64,000 bases of DNA from DSVQ01 sp964484765 (GTDB lineage Bacteria > Planctomycetota > Planctomycetia > Planctomycetales > Planctomycetaceae), in contig CAZAGI010000028.1 in NCBI GenBank assembly GCA_964484765.1, positions 21,221-85,220 on the forward strand, in the 5' to 3' direction. The notes below the pieces were generated by a model. The model was not told the origin of the DNA. It saw only the letters and a list, made by a program, of their open reading frames with translations, and did not search any database. The position numbers and the translations under genes are program-made. Positions within the stretch are counted from its first letter, which is position 1, and the number at the start of each line of letters is the position of its first letter. Shown here piece after piece: positions 36,554 through 46,203 of the stretch.

Positions 36554-37837
36554 TCACTTCCCGCGGATGGCCCACAAATGCTGGAACGTGCGGACATACA
36601 CCGTGCCGTTGGCAATCGCCAGGGACGATGACATGTCTTCATTGAGTTCGTTTTCCGCGGCGATCTCAAATTTCGGCCCGGCTTTGACCACGGTCACTTT
36701 GCCGTCGCGCGCGGCGAGGTAAATATGACCGCCCGCATAGACCGGCGAGGCACGATGACGAATCCGGTTGGTTCGCTCCATGTAGAGTCTTTCCCCGGTG
36801 GCGCGGTCGATGGCCCACAAGTCGCCGTTCTCCATGCAGAGATAGACGATGTCGTCGAGAATGAGCGGCGAGGGGACATCGGGCGTGCGATCGATCGTCC
36901 AGATGTGCGCCGCCTTGTCATCAGTAATATCGCCGGTGCTATCCGGGCGCAACGCCATCAGCGGACCGCGCTTGGCCGAGGGGACGACGATGATTCCGTT
37001 GGCTGTGGCTGGCGACGCCACGAACCGCAGCGTGGGATCGTAATTCGTCTTGCGGTTCAGTTCGCCGCAGCGCCAAAGTTCCGCGCCATCGCTGAGGCGA
37101 TGAGCCACGACGTAGTCGCAACCGTGTGTAATCAAAAACTTGGATTGTCCGTCGTCGTACATCATCGGCGAGGCATAGGAATGCTCGTTCTCGGCGCGGC
37201 CGTCACTCGGGCGGTCGACGCGCCAGATTTGCTTGCCCGTCGCACTTTCGAGCGCGACGACGCACGCTTCGCGCGTTTTCGGATCGCCTTCGCCGTGGAT
37301 CAGTTGCAGATAGAGCACGTCGCCATCAATGACCGGTGTCGACGTCAGGCCGAATTGAATCTGCAGCTTCCCGTAGCGGTCTTGAACGTTGAATTTCCAG
37401 ACGGGCTTGCCGGTGACGGAAAAGCAGGCGAGCGCACCTTCGCCCATCAGCGTCCAGACGAAGTGCCCATCGGTCACGGGCGACGGCGACGCGGAATTGC
37501 CTTCATCCCCGCGGACATTCTTGTTACCCGTCGCCACCACTTGCTTCCATTGTTCCTGCCCATCGGTGCCGTAGCACAACAAGAGGAGTTGTCCTTCGGC
37601 ATCGACCGTCGTCAGAAAAATCTGGCCGTTCCAGACGATGGGAGTCGACCCCGCGGGACCGGGCAGCGGAATCTTCCAGGCCACGTTTTCGGTGGTGCTC
37701 CAACGGACCGGCACGTTCGATTCGCTGGAAATTCCGTTGTTTTTGGGTCCGCGCCAGTTCGGCCAGTTCTCGGCAGACGCCGTCGTCCACGATGCCAGTA
37801 TTACCGAGCACGCCACGCCTAAGGCGATACGATTCAT
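36554..37837 (-). CDS. secreted PQQ-like beta-propeller protein
   Basis: A protein of 427 aa. The start is ATG 37837 because GGAG lies 9 nt upstream; ATG 37846 is possible. A signal peptide ends near TTASAENWP. The mature part begins NWPNWRGPKNNG, the usual start of the planctomycete PQQ-like family, and has blades with GSTPIVWNGQIFLTTVD, LTSTPVIDGDVLYLQL, IPNDDIV-type and ASPVYAGGHIYLAAR. No catalytic PQQ-binding residues are visible, so it is likely a binding or sensing propeller outside the cytoplasm. Divergent from the acyl-CoA synthetase gene. Confidence 0.85.
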   Translation of the reverse strand: MNRIALGVACSVILASWTTASAENWPNWRGPKNNGISSESNVPVRWSTTENVAWKIPLPGPAGSTPIVWNGQIFLTTVDAEGQLLLLCYGTDGQEQWKQVVATGNKNVRGDEGNSASPSPVTDGHFVWTLMGEGALACFSVTGKPVWKFNVQDRYGKLQIQFGLTSTPVIDGDVLYLQLIHGEGDPKTREACVVALESATGKQIWRVDRPSDGRAENEHSYASPMMYDDGQSKFLITHGCDYVVAHRLSDGAELWRCGELNRKTNYDPTLRFVASPATANGIIVVPSAKRGPLMALRPDSTGDITDDKAAHIWTIDRTPDVPSPLILDDIVYLCMENGDLWAIDRATGERLYMERTNRIRHRASPVYAGGHIYLAARDGKVTVVKAGPKFEIAAENELNEDMSSSLAIANGTVYVRTFQHLWAIRGK

Positions 37838-38171
37838 TGTCCACATCTCCGTAACTCATCGATCAACAAACACCACGCGGTCTGCACCAGTGTGGCGGTG
37901 CCGCTGGGGAGCGTCAACTACTCAACAATCGAACGGAAAAAGGTTTAGAGCTTGCATGGCCGACATAGATCGAGCAGTCTCCAGGGAAATTTTCGCCTGC
38001 GTTCCCGTCATCCGCGGATCGAAGCTGGCCCGCAGTCCGGTGCCGGGGAACTCCGAATTCCTGGATTTTTGCAGAACCGTTCGCAGAATTTCAGCGCCCG
38101 TCGACGAATCTCGTGCGTATACCCCCCGCAGGAAAGACGAATTCCATCCTTCACTTCCGGAGTGTGCGTTC
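37838..38171. other. divergent intergenic region, 334 nt
   Basis: Lies between the PQQ-like gene (minus) and the AMP-binding gene (plus), so both promoters should be here. I see no convincing promoter pair, operator or RNA structure. The plus frame is open through part of it, but its translation lacks a start and family similarity. Confidence 0.5.
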
Positions 38172-39695
38172 ATGTCTCTCGCCGATCACCTCCGCCGCGC
38201 TCGGCTTCGATCTCCCCACCAGGTGGCATTGATCGCCGGTGAGCAGAAATGGACCTATGCCGAGTTGGACCACGCGACCGATTGCGTGGCGGCGGGGCTG
38301 TCCCGTCTGGGCGTGCAGTCGGGCGATCGGGTCGCCTTGCAGTTGAGCAACTCGCCGCAGCTGGTGATCGCCTATTACGCTTGCTTCAAGCTGGGTGCGA
38401 TCGCGGTCCCGATCAACATTCGGTTTGCCTGCCCGGAAATCGAATACTCGCTGAACCACTCGGAATGCCGAGTTTGCATCACCCAGGCCGATTTATACGG
38501 CAAGGTGGAAGCCATCCGTCCGGCGTTGCAGACCATCTCTCAGATTGTGCTGATCGACCCGACGGCGGAACACCGCGATGTCGTGCCGTTCGACGATTTG
38601 ATAGACACCCCGATTGACGGCGCGGCATTCCCCTCGGTCGATGATTCAGCGGTGGCGGCCATCCTTTACACGTCGGGAACCACGTCCCGACCGAAAGGAG
38701 TGACGCACACGCACCGCAGCCTGGGACGGACGGTGGAATACCACGCTGAACATATTGGATTGGGCCCGGACGACACGCTGTGCGTGATTCCGCCGATGTG
38801 TCACATCCTCGGATTCTCGTCGCAATTGCTGGCCGGTGTCTGGGCCGGCGCAACGCTGATTGTGATCCCGTCCACCGAACCGGAACGGGTACTCCGCACG
38901 ATTCATCATTACGGTGTCACACGAATCGCCGGATTGCCGGTGATGTACCAGTCTCTCGTAAATTATCCCGAGGCGGGCCGGTATTCGCTGCGATCGTTGC
39001 GAACCTGTATTGGCGGGGGTGACGCCGTACCAGTCGCGCTGCAGCAGAAGTTTGAAGCACTCTTCGGCGTCAAACTGCTCGAAGGATGCGGGATGACCGA
39101 GATCATTCCCTTCACGCTCAACTTGCCGGACGAGCATCGCCCGGGATCGATTGGCCGCGCTTGTCCGGGAATGTCCATCCGGCTGGTGAATGACGCCGGC
39201 GAAGAAATCCCCGTTGGGGGCATTGGCGAGATTCAAGTCCGCAGCGATGCCGCGATGATTGGTTACTGGCGGGAACCGGAGATCACTGCTGCGACGCTGG
39301 CGGACGGATACGTGCATACCGGGGATCTCGGCCGCGTCGATGAAGACGGATACTATTGGTTCATGGGCCGCAAGAAGGAAATCATCATTCGCGCGGGGAG
39401 CAACATTTCACCACTGGAGGTGGAAGAGGTGCTGTATCAACACCCGGCGGTGCGCGAATGCGGCGTGGTAGGCGTCCCCGATACCGAATGGGGCGAAGTG
39501 ATCTGGGCATATGCGGCGACCCGGCAGCCCGTGACGGTGAAAGAACTGCAGGATTTTCTCGGAACGCGCCTCGCGGGGTACAAAGTCCCGGAAGTCGTTC
39601 AGTTTCTGCCGGAGCTGCCGAAAGGTCCGACGGGAAAAATCCACCGCCGCACGCTGCGCGAACGTGCCATTCGCGAACGACCATCTCTTTCGTAG
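38172..39695 (+). CDS. AMP-binding acyl-CoA synthetase
   Basis: A class I adenylate-forming enzyme of 507 aa from ATG 38172, which has GGAG 9 nt upstream. The P-loop YTSGTTSRPKGVTHTH (motif A3), the aromatic-acidic motif GCGMTE (A5), GYVHTGDLGRVDEDGYYWFMG (A7), GRKKEIIIRAGSNISPLEVEE (A8) and the C-terminal lysine in KGPTGKIHRRTLRE (A10) are all present. It activates a carboxylic acid as an acyl-adenylate and then as a CoA thioester, probably a fatty acid. Substrate is not fixed by the sequence. Stands alone. Confidence 0.88.
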   Translation: MSLADHLRRARLRSPHQVALIAGEQKWTYAELDHATDCVAAGLSRLGVQSGDRVALQLSNSPQLVIAYYACFKLGAIAVPINIRFACPEIEYSLNHSECRVCITQADLYGKVEAIRPALQTISQIVLIDPTAEHRDVVPFDDLIDTPIDGAAFPSVDDSAVAAILYTSGTTSRPKGVTHTHRSLGRTVEYHAEHIGLGPDDTLCVIPPMCHILGFSSQLLAGVWAGATLIVIPSTEPERVLRTIHHYGVTRIAGLPVMYQSLVNYPEAGRYSLRSLRTCIGGGDAVPVALQQKFEALFGVKLLEGCGMTEIIPFTLNLPDEHRPGSIGRACPGMSIRLVNDAGEEIPVGGIGEIQVRSDAAMIGYWREPEITAATLADGYVHTGDLGRVDEDGYYWFMGRKKEIIIRAGSNISPLEVEEVLYQHPAVRECGVVGVPDTEWGEVIWAYAATRQPVTVKELQDFLGTRLAGYKVPEVVQFLPELPKGPTGKIHRRTLRERAIRERPSLS

Positions 39696-39709
39696 GGTCG
39701 GTCGTCTTC

Positions 39710-39798
39710 GTAGCCCTGTCGCTCCGCGACAGGTCAGCGGAATGAATCCACGAGGCAGATTGTCGATCGGCTCTCCTGTCGCGGAGCGACAGGGCTAC
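39710..39798. repeat. REPIN-like inverted palindrome pair, family E
   Basis: Two perfect 24-nt inverted arms (39710-39733 and 39775-39798) with a 41-nt spacer. Each arm contains a hairpin of CCTGTCGC and GCGACAGG with a 3-nt loop. It fills the gap between two convergent genes and could act as a two-way transcription stop. Confidence 0.9.
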
Positions 39799-39800
39799 AC

Positions 39801-41108
39801 TTACGGTACGGCGACCGCTTCCGCGGGGTCGGCAAACATCTTGTAGGCATACCGACGGCCCTTGTAGAAGTGAACCGGGTTGAGTTCGTCATCCCCGTTG
39901 GAGATTCCGCCGGGTTGCAGCTTGTCATCGTGAACTTCCACGCCGATGAAGATCACCCCGTAGACCCCTTCGCGCGTGCGGAAGGCAAAGCACGCTGTTT
40001 CTTCCGGCCAGTAGTGGCCTTTGTCGTCGTCAAAGACGTTCAGCAGATTATTCGTCCAGCGATTGAGCGCGAGCGGTTCGCCCTTCTTCAAATCAGCCGC
40101 GATGCTCTTCCATTTTTTCGCATCCATCTGCCAGGCCGTGAGACCGAGTGCCCGCAGTACGTAATGAGGCTTCTCGTCACCGGGGACGAAATACTCGTCG
40201 CACATCAGGTCAAAACCCTCTTTGTCGGCCCATGCGCGGATATCGTCCAATCGCGGTAACTGCCCCGATGCGGACTGCAGGTATTTCGGAAGCGCCGATT
40301 CGCGGCCGGTGTCGAGGTCGACAAAAACGTGCCGGGCTTTTGCATTCCGTACCGATTCCAGAATGCAATTCGATGACCCGCTGCCCTCGGCGATCAGCAG
40401 ATTCGGCAGCACGGTTTCGCCGGTGTTCTCCTCGTCGGGAAGAGCGAGTTTGACTTTCGCGTACTGCTCGTCCTGCACGTGTTCCGAACCGTGCTCGTTC
40501 CACCAGTCGGCCCATTTGCGGGCACAACGTTCGAACAGCAGACGCTTCTGCTTCTGTTGTTGTACGGTGCCGCTGAGGTTCACGTAAACGAGTTCATCTT
40601 CCATGAGTTTGTTGCCCGTGAGTTTCTGCAACGCCGTGCGGAACTCGTTGATCGGGCGACCGAAGCTGTAATGATCGCCGCGGTCTTTGTCGTCGTTGTC
40701 GTGCTTCCGCATGAAAGCAAACAGCTCGGGATCGTTGCAGCGATAACCCATGTCGCTACCGGGCGGAATAATCGCTTTCGGAAAGTTGCGAATCAGCGCC
40801 GGGACCGCGCGCTTGTCGCCTATGCCGCGCATCACGAAGCCGAAACAGCGCAGCATCCGCCCGCTGTCTTCGGCGTCGAGCGCTTTACTGAGCGCCGGCG
40901 TGGCGTCGGGGCCGAGTTGAATCAACTCACGGATCACGGCGGCCCATTCATCGCTGCCGAAATTGTCCTTAAAATCGGTCCGCAGCCGTGTCAGCAACCG
41001 TGGCACGGCGTCCTCGGGCTTCTCCGCCGCGCGTGCAGGCGATGTCGTCCAAACCATTCCCGCGAGCAACAATCCGAGACCGATCCGCGTGAACAACGAT
41101 CGTCGCAT
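39801..41108 (-). CDS. secreted hypothetical protein
   Basis: A protein of 435 aa. It has a signal peptide (GLGLLLAGMVWTTSPARAA). Residues 35-110 have helical, HEAT-like character (VIRELIQLGPDATPALSKAL). A later segment has FGRPINEFRTALQKLTG and ends with HYWPEETACFAFRTREGVYG and FKPL-like stretches; I recognise no named family. It is likely periplasmic or attached to the cell surface. The stop abuts the palindrome that separates it from the acyl-CoA synthetase gene. Confidence 0.6.
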   Translation of the reverse strand: MRRSLFTRIGLGLLLAGMVWTTSPARAAEKPEDAVPRLLTRLRTDFKDNFGSDEWAAVIRELIQLGPDATPALSKALDAEDSGRMLRCFGFVMRGIGDKRAVPALIRNFPKAIIPPGSDMGYRCNDPELFAFMRKHDNDDKDRGDHYSFGRPINEFRTALQKLTGNKLMEDELVYVNLSGTVQQQKQKRLLFERCARKWADWWNEHGSEHVQDEQYAKVKLALPDEENTGETVLPNLLIAEGSGSSNCILESVRNAKARHVFVDLDTGRESALPKYLQSASGQLPRLDDIRAWADKEGFDLMCDEYFVPGDEKPHYVLRALGLTAWQMDAKKWKSIAADLKKGEPLALNRWTNNLLNVFDDDKGHYWPEETACFAFRTREGVYGVIFIGVEVHDDKLQPGGISNGDDELNPVHFYKGRRYAYKMFADPAEAVAVP

Positions 41109-41239
41109 GGTGGGCTCCGCTGGTCGAATGGGCTCACTTCAGAAAGTGGACATTGGCAAGCATTTCGCGCGGGACGCGAAACCGCAAGCGGAGTTTTCCC
41201 GTATTGTCGGGCTCGCGACTCTTGTCTCTGGACTCTCGA

Positions 41240-42790
41240 CTACTTCGCGTACTCGACGACTTTCGTTTCCCGCAGCACGGTGACTTTCACTTCACCGGGG
41301 TAAGTGAGCGATTGCTCGATCGCCGTGGCAATGTCGCGGCACATCTTGGCGGCTTCGCGGTCGTTGATCTCCGTCGGGTCGACAATCACGCGGATTTCCC
41401 GACCGGCCTGCACCGCGTAGGCTTGATCGACGCCGGGAAACCCACAAGCGATCGCTTCGAGTTCTTCCAGCCGGCGGACATATTTCTCCAGCGTTTCGCG
41501 CCGTGCACCCGGCCGCGATGCCGAACAGGCATCGGCCGCGGCAACGAGCACCGTGTAAATGAAATCCACGCGGATGTCATCGTGATGTCCGCGCGCGGCG
41601 TGAACGATTTCTGCCTTTTCGCCATAGCGTTTGAGGAGTTCCGCACCGACGGCCGGATGGCCGCCTTCCATCTCATGATCGGCGGCTTTGCCGATGTCGT
41701 GCAGGAATCCGCAGCGCCGGGCGAGCGTCCCGTTGAGGCCGAGTTGTTCGGCGAGCAAGCCCGTGAGATGCGAGACTTCGATAGAGTGCCGCAGCACGTT
41801 CTGGCTGTAACTCGTACGGAAATGCAAGCGGCCCATCAGGTCGAGCAGCTTTTCGTGCAGGTTGGGGACCCCGGCTTCCTGAGCGGCTTCCTGACCGCAA
41901 CGGCGGATAAAGGCGTCCATTTCCTTCTGCGTTTCGGCGACGATTTCATCAATGCGCGTGGGATGAATGCGGCCGTCCTGAATGAGCTTATTGAGCGCCT
42001 GCTTGGCCGTTTCGCGACGGACGCTATCGAACGCCGAGACAACCACCACGCCGGGGGTGTCATCCACAATCACGTCCACTCCGGTGGCCTTTTCAAAAGC
42101 GCGAATATTGCGGCCTTCGCGACCGATGATGCGACCCTTGAGTTCGTCGTTGGGGATGTCAATGGTCGACACCGTGGTTTCCGACGTGTGTGCCGAAGCA
42201 TAGCGTTGAATCGCCATGCCGAGGATTTCGCGGGCAAGCTTTTCGGACTGCTGCTTGAGTTCTTGCTCCTGTTTCATCACCAGCGCGCCGGTTTCGGCCT
42301 GCAACTCGCGATCAAGGCGTTCCAGCAGCATGTCTGTGGCGGTCTTGGGGTCGAGGCCGCTGACCTTGTAAAGTTGCTCCTGGACCTGCTTGATCGCCTT
42401 GTCGAGTTCTTTCTCGCGGGAATCCACCGCTTTCGATCGTTCCGTCAGCTTCTGCTGGGTTGTCTCTAGCATCCGCTCCTTCTTGATGATGTCTTCCTGC
42501 AGTTCTTCGAGCGAGTTTTCGCGCTTGTCGAGGTGCCGCTCGTGCTGGCGCAGTTCGTCGCGCGTGGACTGCAGTTCTTTTTCGATTTCCTCGCGACGGC
42601 GAAGGCCTTCTTCCTTCGCGGTCAGCTCGCCAGCTTTGCGGACGTTCTCCGCATCGCGTTCGGCTTGAGCCAGAATCTCATCACGAGATTTGTAGGCACC
42701 GCCTCGAATCGCGCGTTCAATGAAAAAACCAATCGCAGCGCCGACCGCTAAGGCGATCGCGCCCACCACGGCTTCACCCATATTCGCCAC
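41240..42790 (-). CDS. rny: ribonuclease Y
   Basis: A protein of 516 aa. One N-terminal membrane helix (about 5-27) is followed by a long charged coiled coil (about 35-170). A KH domain contains GRIIGREGRNIRAFEKATG, and an HD domain begins around RHSIEVSHLTG with the metal-binding His-Asp pair in CGFLHDIGKAADHE. It starts mRNA decay as a membrane-bound endonuclease. Length and domain order match the family. It has no operon partner visible, and a long upstream gap precedes it. Confidence 0.95.
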   Translation of the reverse strand: MANMGEAVVGAIALAVGAAIGFFIERAIRGGAYKSRDEILAQAERDAENVRKAGELTAKEEGLRRREEIEKELQSTRDELRQHERHLDKRENSLEELQEDIIKKERMLETTQQKLTERSKAVDSREKELDKAIKQVQEQLYKVSGLDPKTATDMLLERLDRELQAETGALVMKQEQELKQQSEKLAREILGMAIQRYASAHTSETTVSTIDIPNDELKGRIIGREGRNIRAFEKATGVDVIVDDTPGVVVVSAFDSVRRETAKQALNKLIQDGRIHPTRIDEIVAETQKEMDAFIRRCGQEAAQEAGVPNLHEKLLDLMGRLHFRTSYSQNVLRHSIEVSHLTGLLAEQLGLNGTLARRCGFLHDIGKAADHEMEGGHPAVGAELLKRYGEKAEIVHAARGHHDDIRVDFIYTVLVAAADACSASRPGARRETLEKYVRRLEELEAIACGFPGVDQAYAVQAGREIRVIVDPTEINDREAAKMCRDIATAIEQSLTYPGEVKVTVLRETKVVEYAK

Positions 42791-43486
42791 CTGAATCTGA
42801 CAAGCGGCGGAGAGCGCGCGAAAAACACCATGGTGCAGAATTCGTCACGAATCCCACACTATGGCGGCGGCAGACGGAGTTGAAGCGGGAAGCTACCGAT
42901 CGATTGCCGAGGGGCCCCGCCAACCGCGATCGGGAGGCGGATCGATACCGCCGCAGCCACGGCCGGCAGAACGCCGGAGCCGCCACGCCGCGACGGAGTG
43001 CGGGCTGCTGTACTGGACACCGTTACGCACCGGTATGGGACACGGCCGCAAACCGCGTCCCCACCCGGCTGTTGCCAGCGCGCGACAGGCGCTGCGGTAC
43101 AAACCGCAGCACCACATCAGCCATCCAGCCAGAACGGATTCCATTCAGTCAGCCCACGATACGATGAAAAACAGCAGATCGAACTCCCTGTCGGTTGCCC
43201 CCAAGGGAAACAACCGAAGGTCAAACCCCGATTCAGCTTCCGGACCACAGCCTTCCGGACGCTCCCGCCTGGTTATGACGGGAAAGTTGAAACGCCGATC
43301 CCGTCGCCGGAACCGACCTTTCTTAAATGTATGCTAACAAACGCGAAGCACGATTCAACCGTCGACCGGTCATCGTGCTGTGCACCATCCGCTGCCGGAA
43401 TTGTTTTCGGTCGCGATCGTCGGTCCGTTACGATACGACAATCGTCATGCCGCCCCGCGTTCACGTCCTGACGGAGAGGAGTGCAG
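42791..43486. other. long non-coding gap between rny and the GH5 gene
   Basis: About 700 nt between divergent genes. Reading frames here give Arg/Pro/Ser-rich translations without family similarity, so I do not call a gene. Two adjacent hairpins stand out at about 43077-43112: a 6-bp stem CAGCGC/GCGCTG and a TGCGGT/ACCGCA stem with loop ACAA. They could belong to a leader or a small RNA. No tRNA, RNase P or 6S signature is seen. Confidence 0.4.
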
Positions 43487-44605
43487 ATGCCGTTTCGAGT
43501 TGCCATGCTGCTTGCGGTTTGTGCGGGCACCCCATCCATTGTCGATGCGGCAGACCCGCTGGAATTCATCCAAGTGGCACCAGGGGGCAAGGGCTTCGTC
43601 ACCGCGGAGTCCCGCCGGCCGTTTGTGCCGTGGGGTTTCAACTATGATCACGACCACGCCGGTCGTCTGATTGAAGATTATTGGGACGCCGAATGGCCGG
43701 CGGTGACCGGGGATTTTGCGGAGATGCGAGCGTTGGGGGCGAATGTCGTCCGCATTCATCTGCAAATCGCCAAATTCATGACCGATGCCACCACTCCCAA
43801 CGCGAAGGCGCTCGAAAAACTGCGTGACCTGGCGACAGTCGCGGAACACGAACGGTTGTATCTCGATGTCACCGGCTTAGGGTGCTACCACAAAGCCGAT
43901 GTTCCCGCATGGTATGACGCCCTCGATGAAACCGAACGCTGGAACATGCAAGCCCGCTTCTGGAAGGCCGTCGCGACCACACTGCGCGATTCGCCGTCGG
44001 TGTTCTGTTACGATCTGATGAACGAACCGGTTTCTCCGGCGGGAACGAGCAAAGATCGCGACTGGCTTGGACCCGCATTCGCCGGCAAACATTTCGTCCA
44101 GCGGATCTCGCTCGACCAGGCCCAGCGACCGCGGCCACAAGTGGCGAAGGCGTGGATTCACCAACTCGTGACGGCGATCCGGGAGGTCGACAAACGGCAC
44201 CTTGTCACCGTGGGATTGGTCGACTGGAGCCTCGATCGGCCTGGGTTGACCTCGGGGTTCGTCCCCAAGGAAATCGCCGAAGAACTCGATTTTCTGTGCG
44301 TCCATCTCTACCACAAATCGGGCAAATTGAAGGAAGACCTGGAAACCCTGCGCGGCTTCGCGATCGGCAAACCGGTGGTGATCGAAGAGATGTTTCCGCT
44401 CGGCTGTCCTCCACAGCAACTGGCTGAGTTCGTCCTGGCCTCGCGTGAGTCCGCCACGGGCTGGATCAGTTTCTACTGGGGCCGCACGCCCGAAGAACTC
44501 CGCAACGCGAACGCGAAAACTTTCGGCGAAGCGTTGCTGCAACAATGGCTGGAAGAATTCGTGAAACTCACGCCGCAGGTTGTGTCGTCGGCAAAAACAG
44601 ATTGA
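43487..44605 (+). CDS. glycoside hydrolase family 5-like protein
   Basis: A protein of 372 aa from ATG 43487, with GAGAGGA 6 nt upstream; a GTG two codons earlier is possible. A signal peptide ends near SIVDAADP. The TIM-barrel pattern of GH5 is present: FVPWGFNYDHDH, MRALGANVVRIHLQ, DLMNEPVS with the acid/base Glu, and KPVVIEEMFP with the nucleophile Glu. It should cleave a beta-linked polysaccharide such as cellulose or mannan outside the cytoplasm. The substrate is unknown, and no binding module is attached. Confidence 0.82.
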   Translation: MPFRVAMLLAVCAGTPSIVDAADPLEFIQVAPGGKGFVTAESRRPFVPWGFNYDHDHAGRLIEDYWDAEWPAVTGDFAEMRALGANVVRIHLQIAKFMTDATTPNAKALEKLRDLATVAEHERLYLDVTGLGCYHKADVPAWYDALDETERWNMQARFWKAVATTLRDSPSVFCYDLMNEPVSPAGTSKDRDWLGPAFAGKHFVQRISLDQAQRPRPQVAKAWIHQLVTAIREVDKRHLVTVGLVDWSLDRPGLTSGFVPKEIAEELDFLCVHLYHKSGKLKEDLETLRGFAIGKPVVIEEMFPLGCPPQQLAEFVLASRESATGWISFYWGRTPEELRNANAKTFGEALLQQWLEEFVKLTPQVVSSAKTD

Positions 44606-44669
44606 ACGTGGTCGCGGCAAGCGTTACCGTGAACCGCGCGCCGATTCCTACCCCCAGGATTCGTATTTC

Positions 44670-45329
44670 GTGTCCACCGCGACGATTCCCGTTGAACGCG
44701 ATACCGATTCCGCGCCGGGAGCGATCGAGGTCCACGTGACGTTTGAAACGACGTTGGGTCTGCTTGCCGCGTTTTTCATCGGGTTCTTTGCCCCGGTGGC
44801 AGGTGCGATTTTCGTCCTGATCGGCATTGCGAAACATCGGCCGATGCTGGCCGGCATCGCGTTGATGGTGACATTGCTCTCCGGCCGCGCGGCGATCATG
44901 GTGGCCCGCATGGCGGCACAAGCCTCACTAGGCTGGCTGGGAGGACCACCACCTTCGCCGCTACCGACAAATTCTTCCGCAACGCCGTTACCATTCGCGC
45001 TGGCGATGGCTGCGTTACTGCCGCATTCCTCGTGGCTCTATCGCCCGGTGCTCGCGACCTGGTGGTTGGCGCACTTTTGCGGCGCTGCGGCGTTCGGTCA
45101 TACGGTGGCGATGAACCTGATTCAGCGCCTGGATGCAGCCACCGCCGTGCTGGCACTGCCGCTCGCCGTTGTCGTGCACTTTGCATTTCTGTTCGCGTCG
45201 AACCTGTATCTCGTGCTGGCCGCGCGTGCGATCTTGCGCTCGCCGCGGTTTTGCGTCCGCGTCTGGCGATACCGGTTCGTGATCGACTTCATCATCGCCG
45301 CAGCGTTGGTGCTCGCGAGCCGTCGGTGA
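44670..45329 (+). CDS. hypothetical multi-pass membrane protein
   Basis: A protein of 219 aa if read from GTG 44670, where STATIPVERDTDSAPG begins; the frame is open back to about 44580 and the start is uncertain. Five or so hydrophobic helices are visible, such as LLAAFFIGFFAPVAGAIFVL and AVVVHFAFLFASNLYLVL, and a Pro/Ser-rich loop (PPPSPLPTNSSATPLP). No conserved motif of a transporter or enzyme. It follows the GH5 gene by 64 nt. Confidence 0.55.
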   Translation: MSTATIPVERDTDSAPGAIEVHVTFETTLGLLAAFFIGFFAPVAGAIFVLIGIAKHRPMLAGIALMVTLLSGRAAIMVARMAAQASLGWLGGPPPSPLPTNSSATPLPFALAMAALLPHSSWLYRPVLATWWLAHFCGAAAFGHTVAMNLIQRLDAATAVLALPLAVVVHFAFLFASNLYLVLAARAILRSPRFCVRVWRYRFVIDFIIAAALVLASRR

Positions 45330-45362
45330 TGCAACTCTGGGTGAGGAAGCCTTGGGCTTCCG

Positions 45363-46070
45363 CTACGGATCAACCCGAATGCGCATGCGGCGGACTTCGA
45401 ATGGAAAATCTTCCGCCTGGATGCCGATGGAGCCGGAACTGAGAAACGCCGGGCCGCTTTTGCAAAGCGGTTGATCGTTCAGCGACACCTGCAATTCACC
45501 CTCTTTGCTGACAATCTCCAGGCGATTCCATTGGCCAACCGGTTTCCGCGCGGCTTCACGCACTTCGGGATGATCTTCGACTGTCGGCGCGTTGGCACCG
45601 CCGTTCTCTTTGACAATCCCCATTTGAACGTATTTGCCCTGCACTTCCAGACTCACGGGCCAGGTCTTGTGCTCGCCGGTGATGTAGACCATGAACCCGG
45701 TGTTGCCTTTGAATTTCGCCTCATCCGTGAGATTGTCCGGCCGCGGGAAACGATACTCCAGTCGCCAGGTGAAGTTCTGGAAGTTCTCCTTCGAGTAGAG
45801 ATACCCGCGCGGCTTGCCACTGCAGGCGATGCCATCCGCGGTGTCGGTCCAGGTGCCGTCTTCCGCCGCGAAGGCCTCGAAATCCATGCGTGAAAGTGGT
45901 TTGAAATCCGCTTCCAAGGTGAAAGGCGTGTCCGGCTCGGGTTCAGGAGCCTGGGGTGGCGGCGTGGTCGGAACACTGGATGTGTTGACCGGCGCTGTCG
46001 GGGGTGCCGAGGGCGTTTGAGCCTGACATCCCACGAGCAGAAAACCCAGTACCCAAACCCCGTGCCGCAT
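45363..46070 (-). CDS. DUF1080 lipoprotein
   Basis: A protein of 235 aa with a lipoprotein signal ending LLVGC and a Pro/Thr-rich linker (about 18-48). The mature domain has DGIACSGKPRGYLYSKENFQ, FTWRLEYRFPRP, NTGFMVYITG and WNRLEIVSKEGELQVSLND, the pattern of DUF1080 (3-keto-disaccharide hydrolase-like, concanavalin fold). It is probably periplasmic or on the outer membrane and linked to sugar turnover. A palindromic repeat lies upstream of its start. Confidence 0.88.
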   Translation of the reverse strand: MRHGVWVLGFLLVGCQAQTPSAPPTAPVNTSSVPTTPPPQAPEPEPDTPFTLEADFKPLSRMDFEAFAAEDGTWTDTADGIACSGKPRGYLYSKENFQNFTWRLEYRFPRPDNLTDEAKFKGNTGFMVYITGEHKTWPVSLEVQGKYVQMGIVKENGGANAPTVEDHPEVREAARKPVGQWNRLEIVSKEGELQVSLNDQPLCKSGPAFLSSGSIGIQAEDFPFEVRRMRIRVDP

Positions 46071-46203
46071 GATCGATCCTTTGAGCGCGCTCCGATAACG
46101 ACACTGTCACTCTAGAGCGCGACCTCCCGCCCTGCAATCCGCGACCAACCAGCCCGCGCCATTGGGGATGCGTTTCGATTCGGAGTGGAAGTTCGCTGCA
46201 GCC

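Noticed and set aside
36725..37822. 365-codon open frame on the plus strand
   Set aside because: Mirror of the PQQ-like propeller gene; the translation is Arg/His-rich and without motifs.
37638..38171. Upstream extension of the acyl-CoA synthetase gene
   Set aside because: It overlaps the PQQ-like gene and the divergent gap; the ATG at 38172 has a good ribosome site and the family start.
41153..42469. 438-codon open frame on the plus strand
   Set aside because: Antisense to rny, whose domains are clear; no ribosome site or motif supports it.
42861..43337. 158-codon frame in the gap upstream of rny
   Set aside because: Arg/Ser/Pro-rich translation typical of non-coding GC-rich DNA; no ribosome site.
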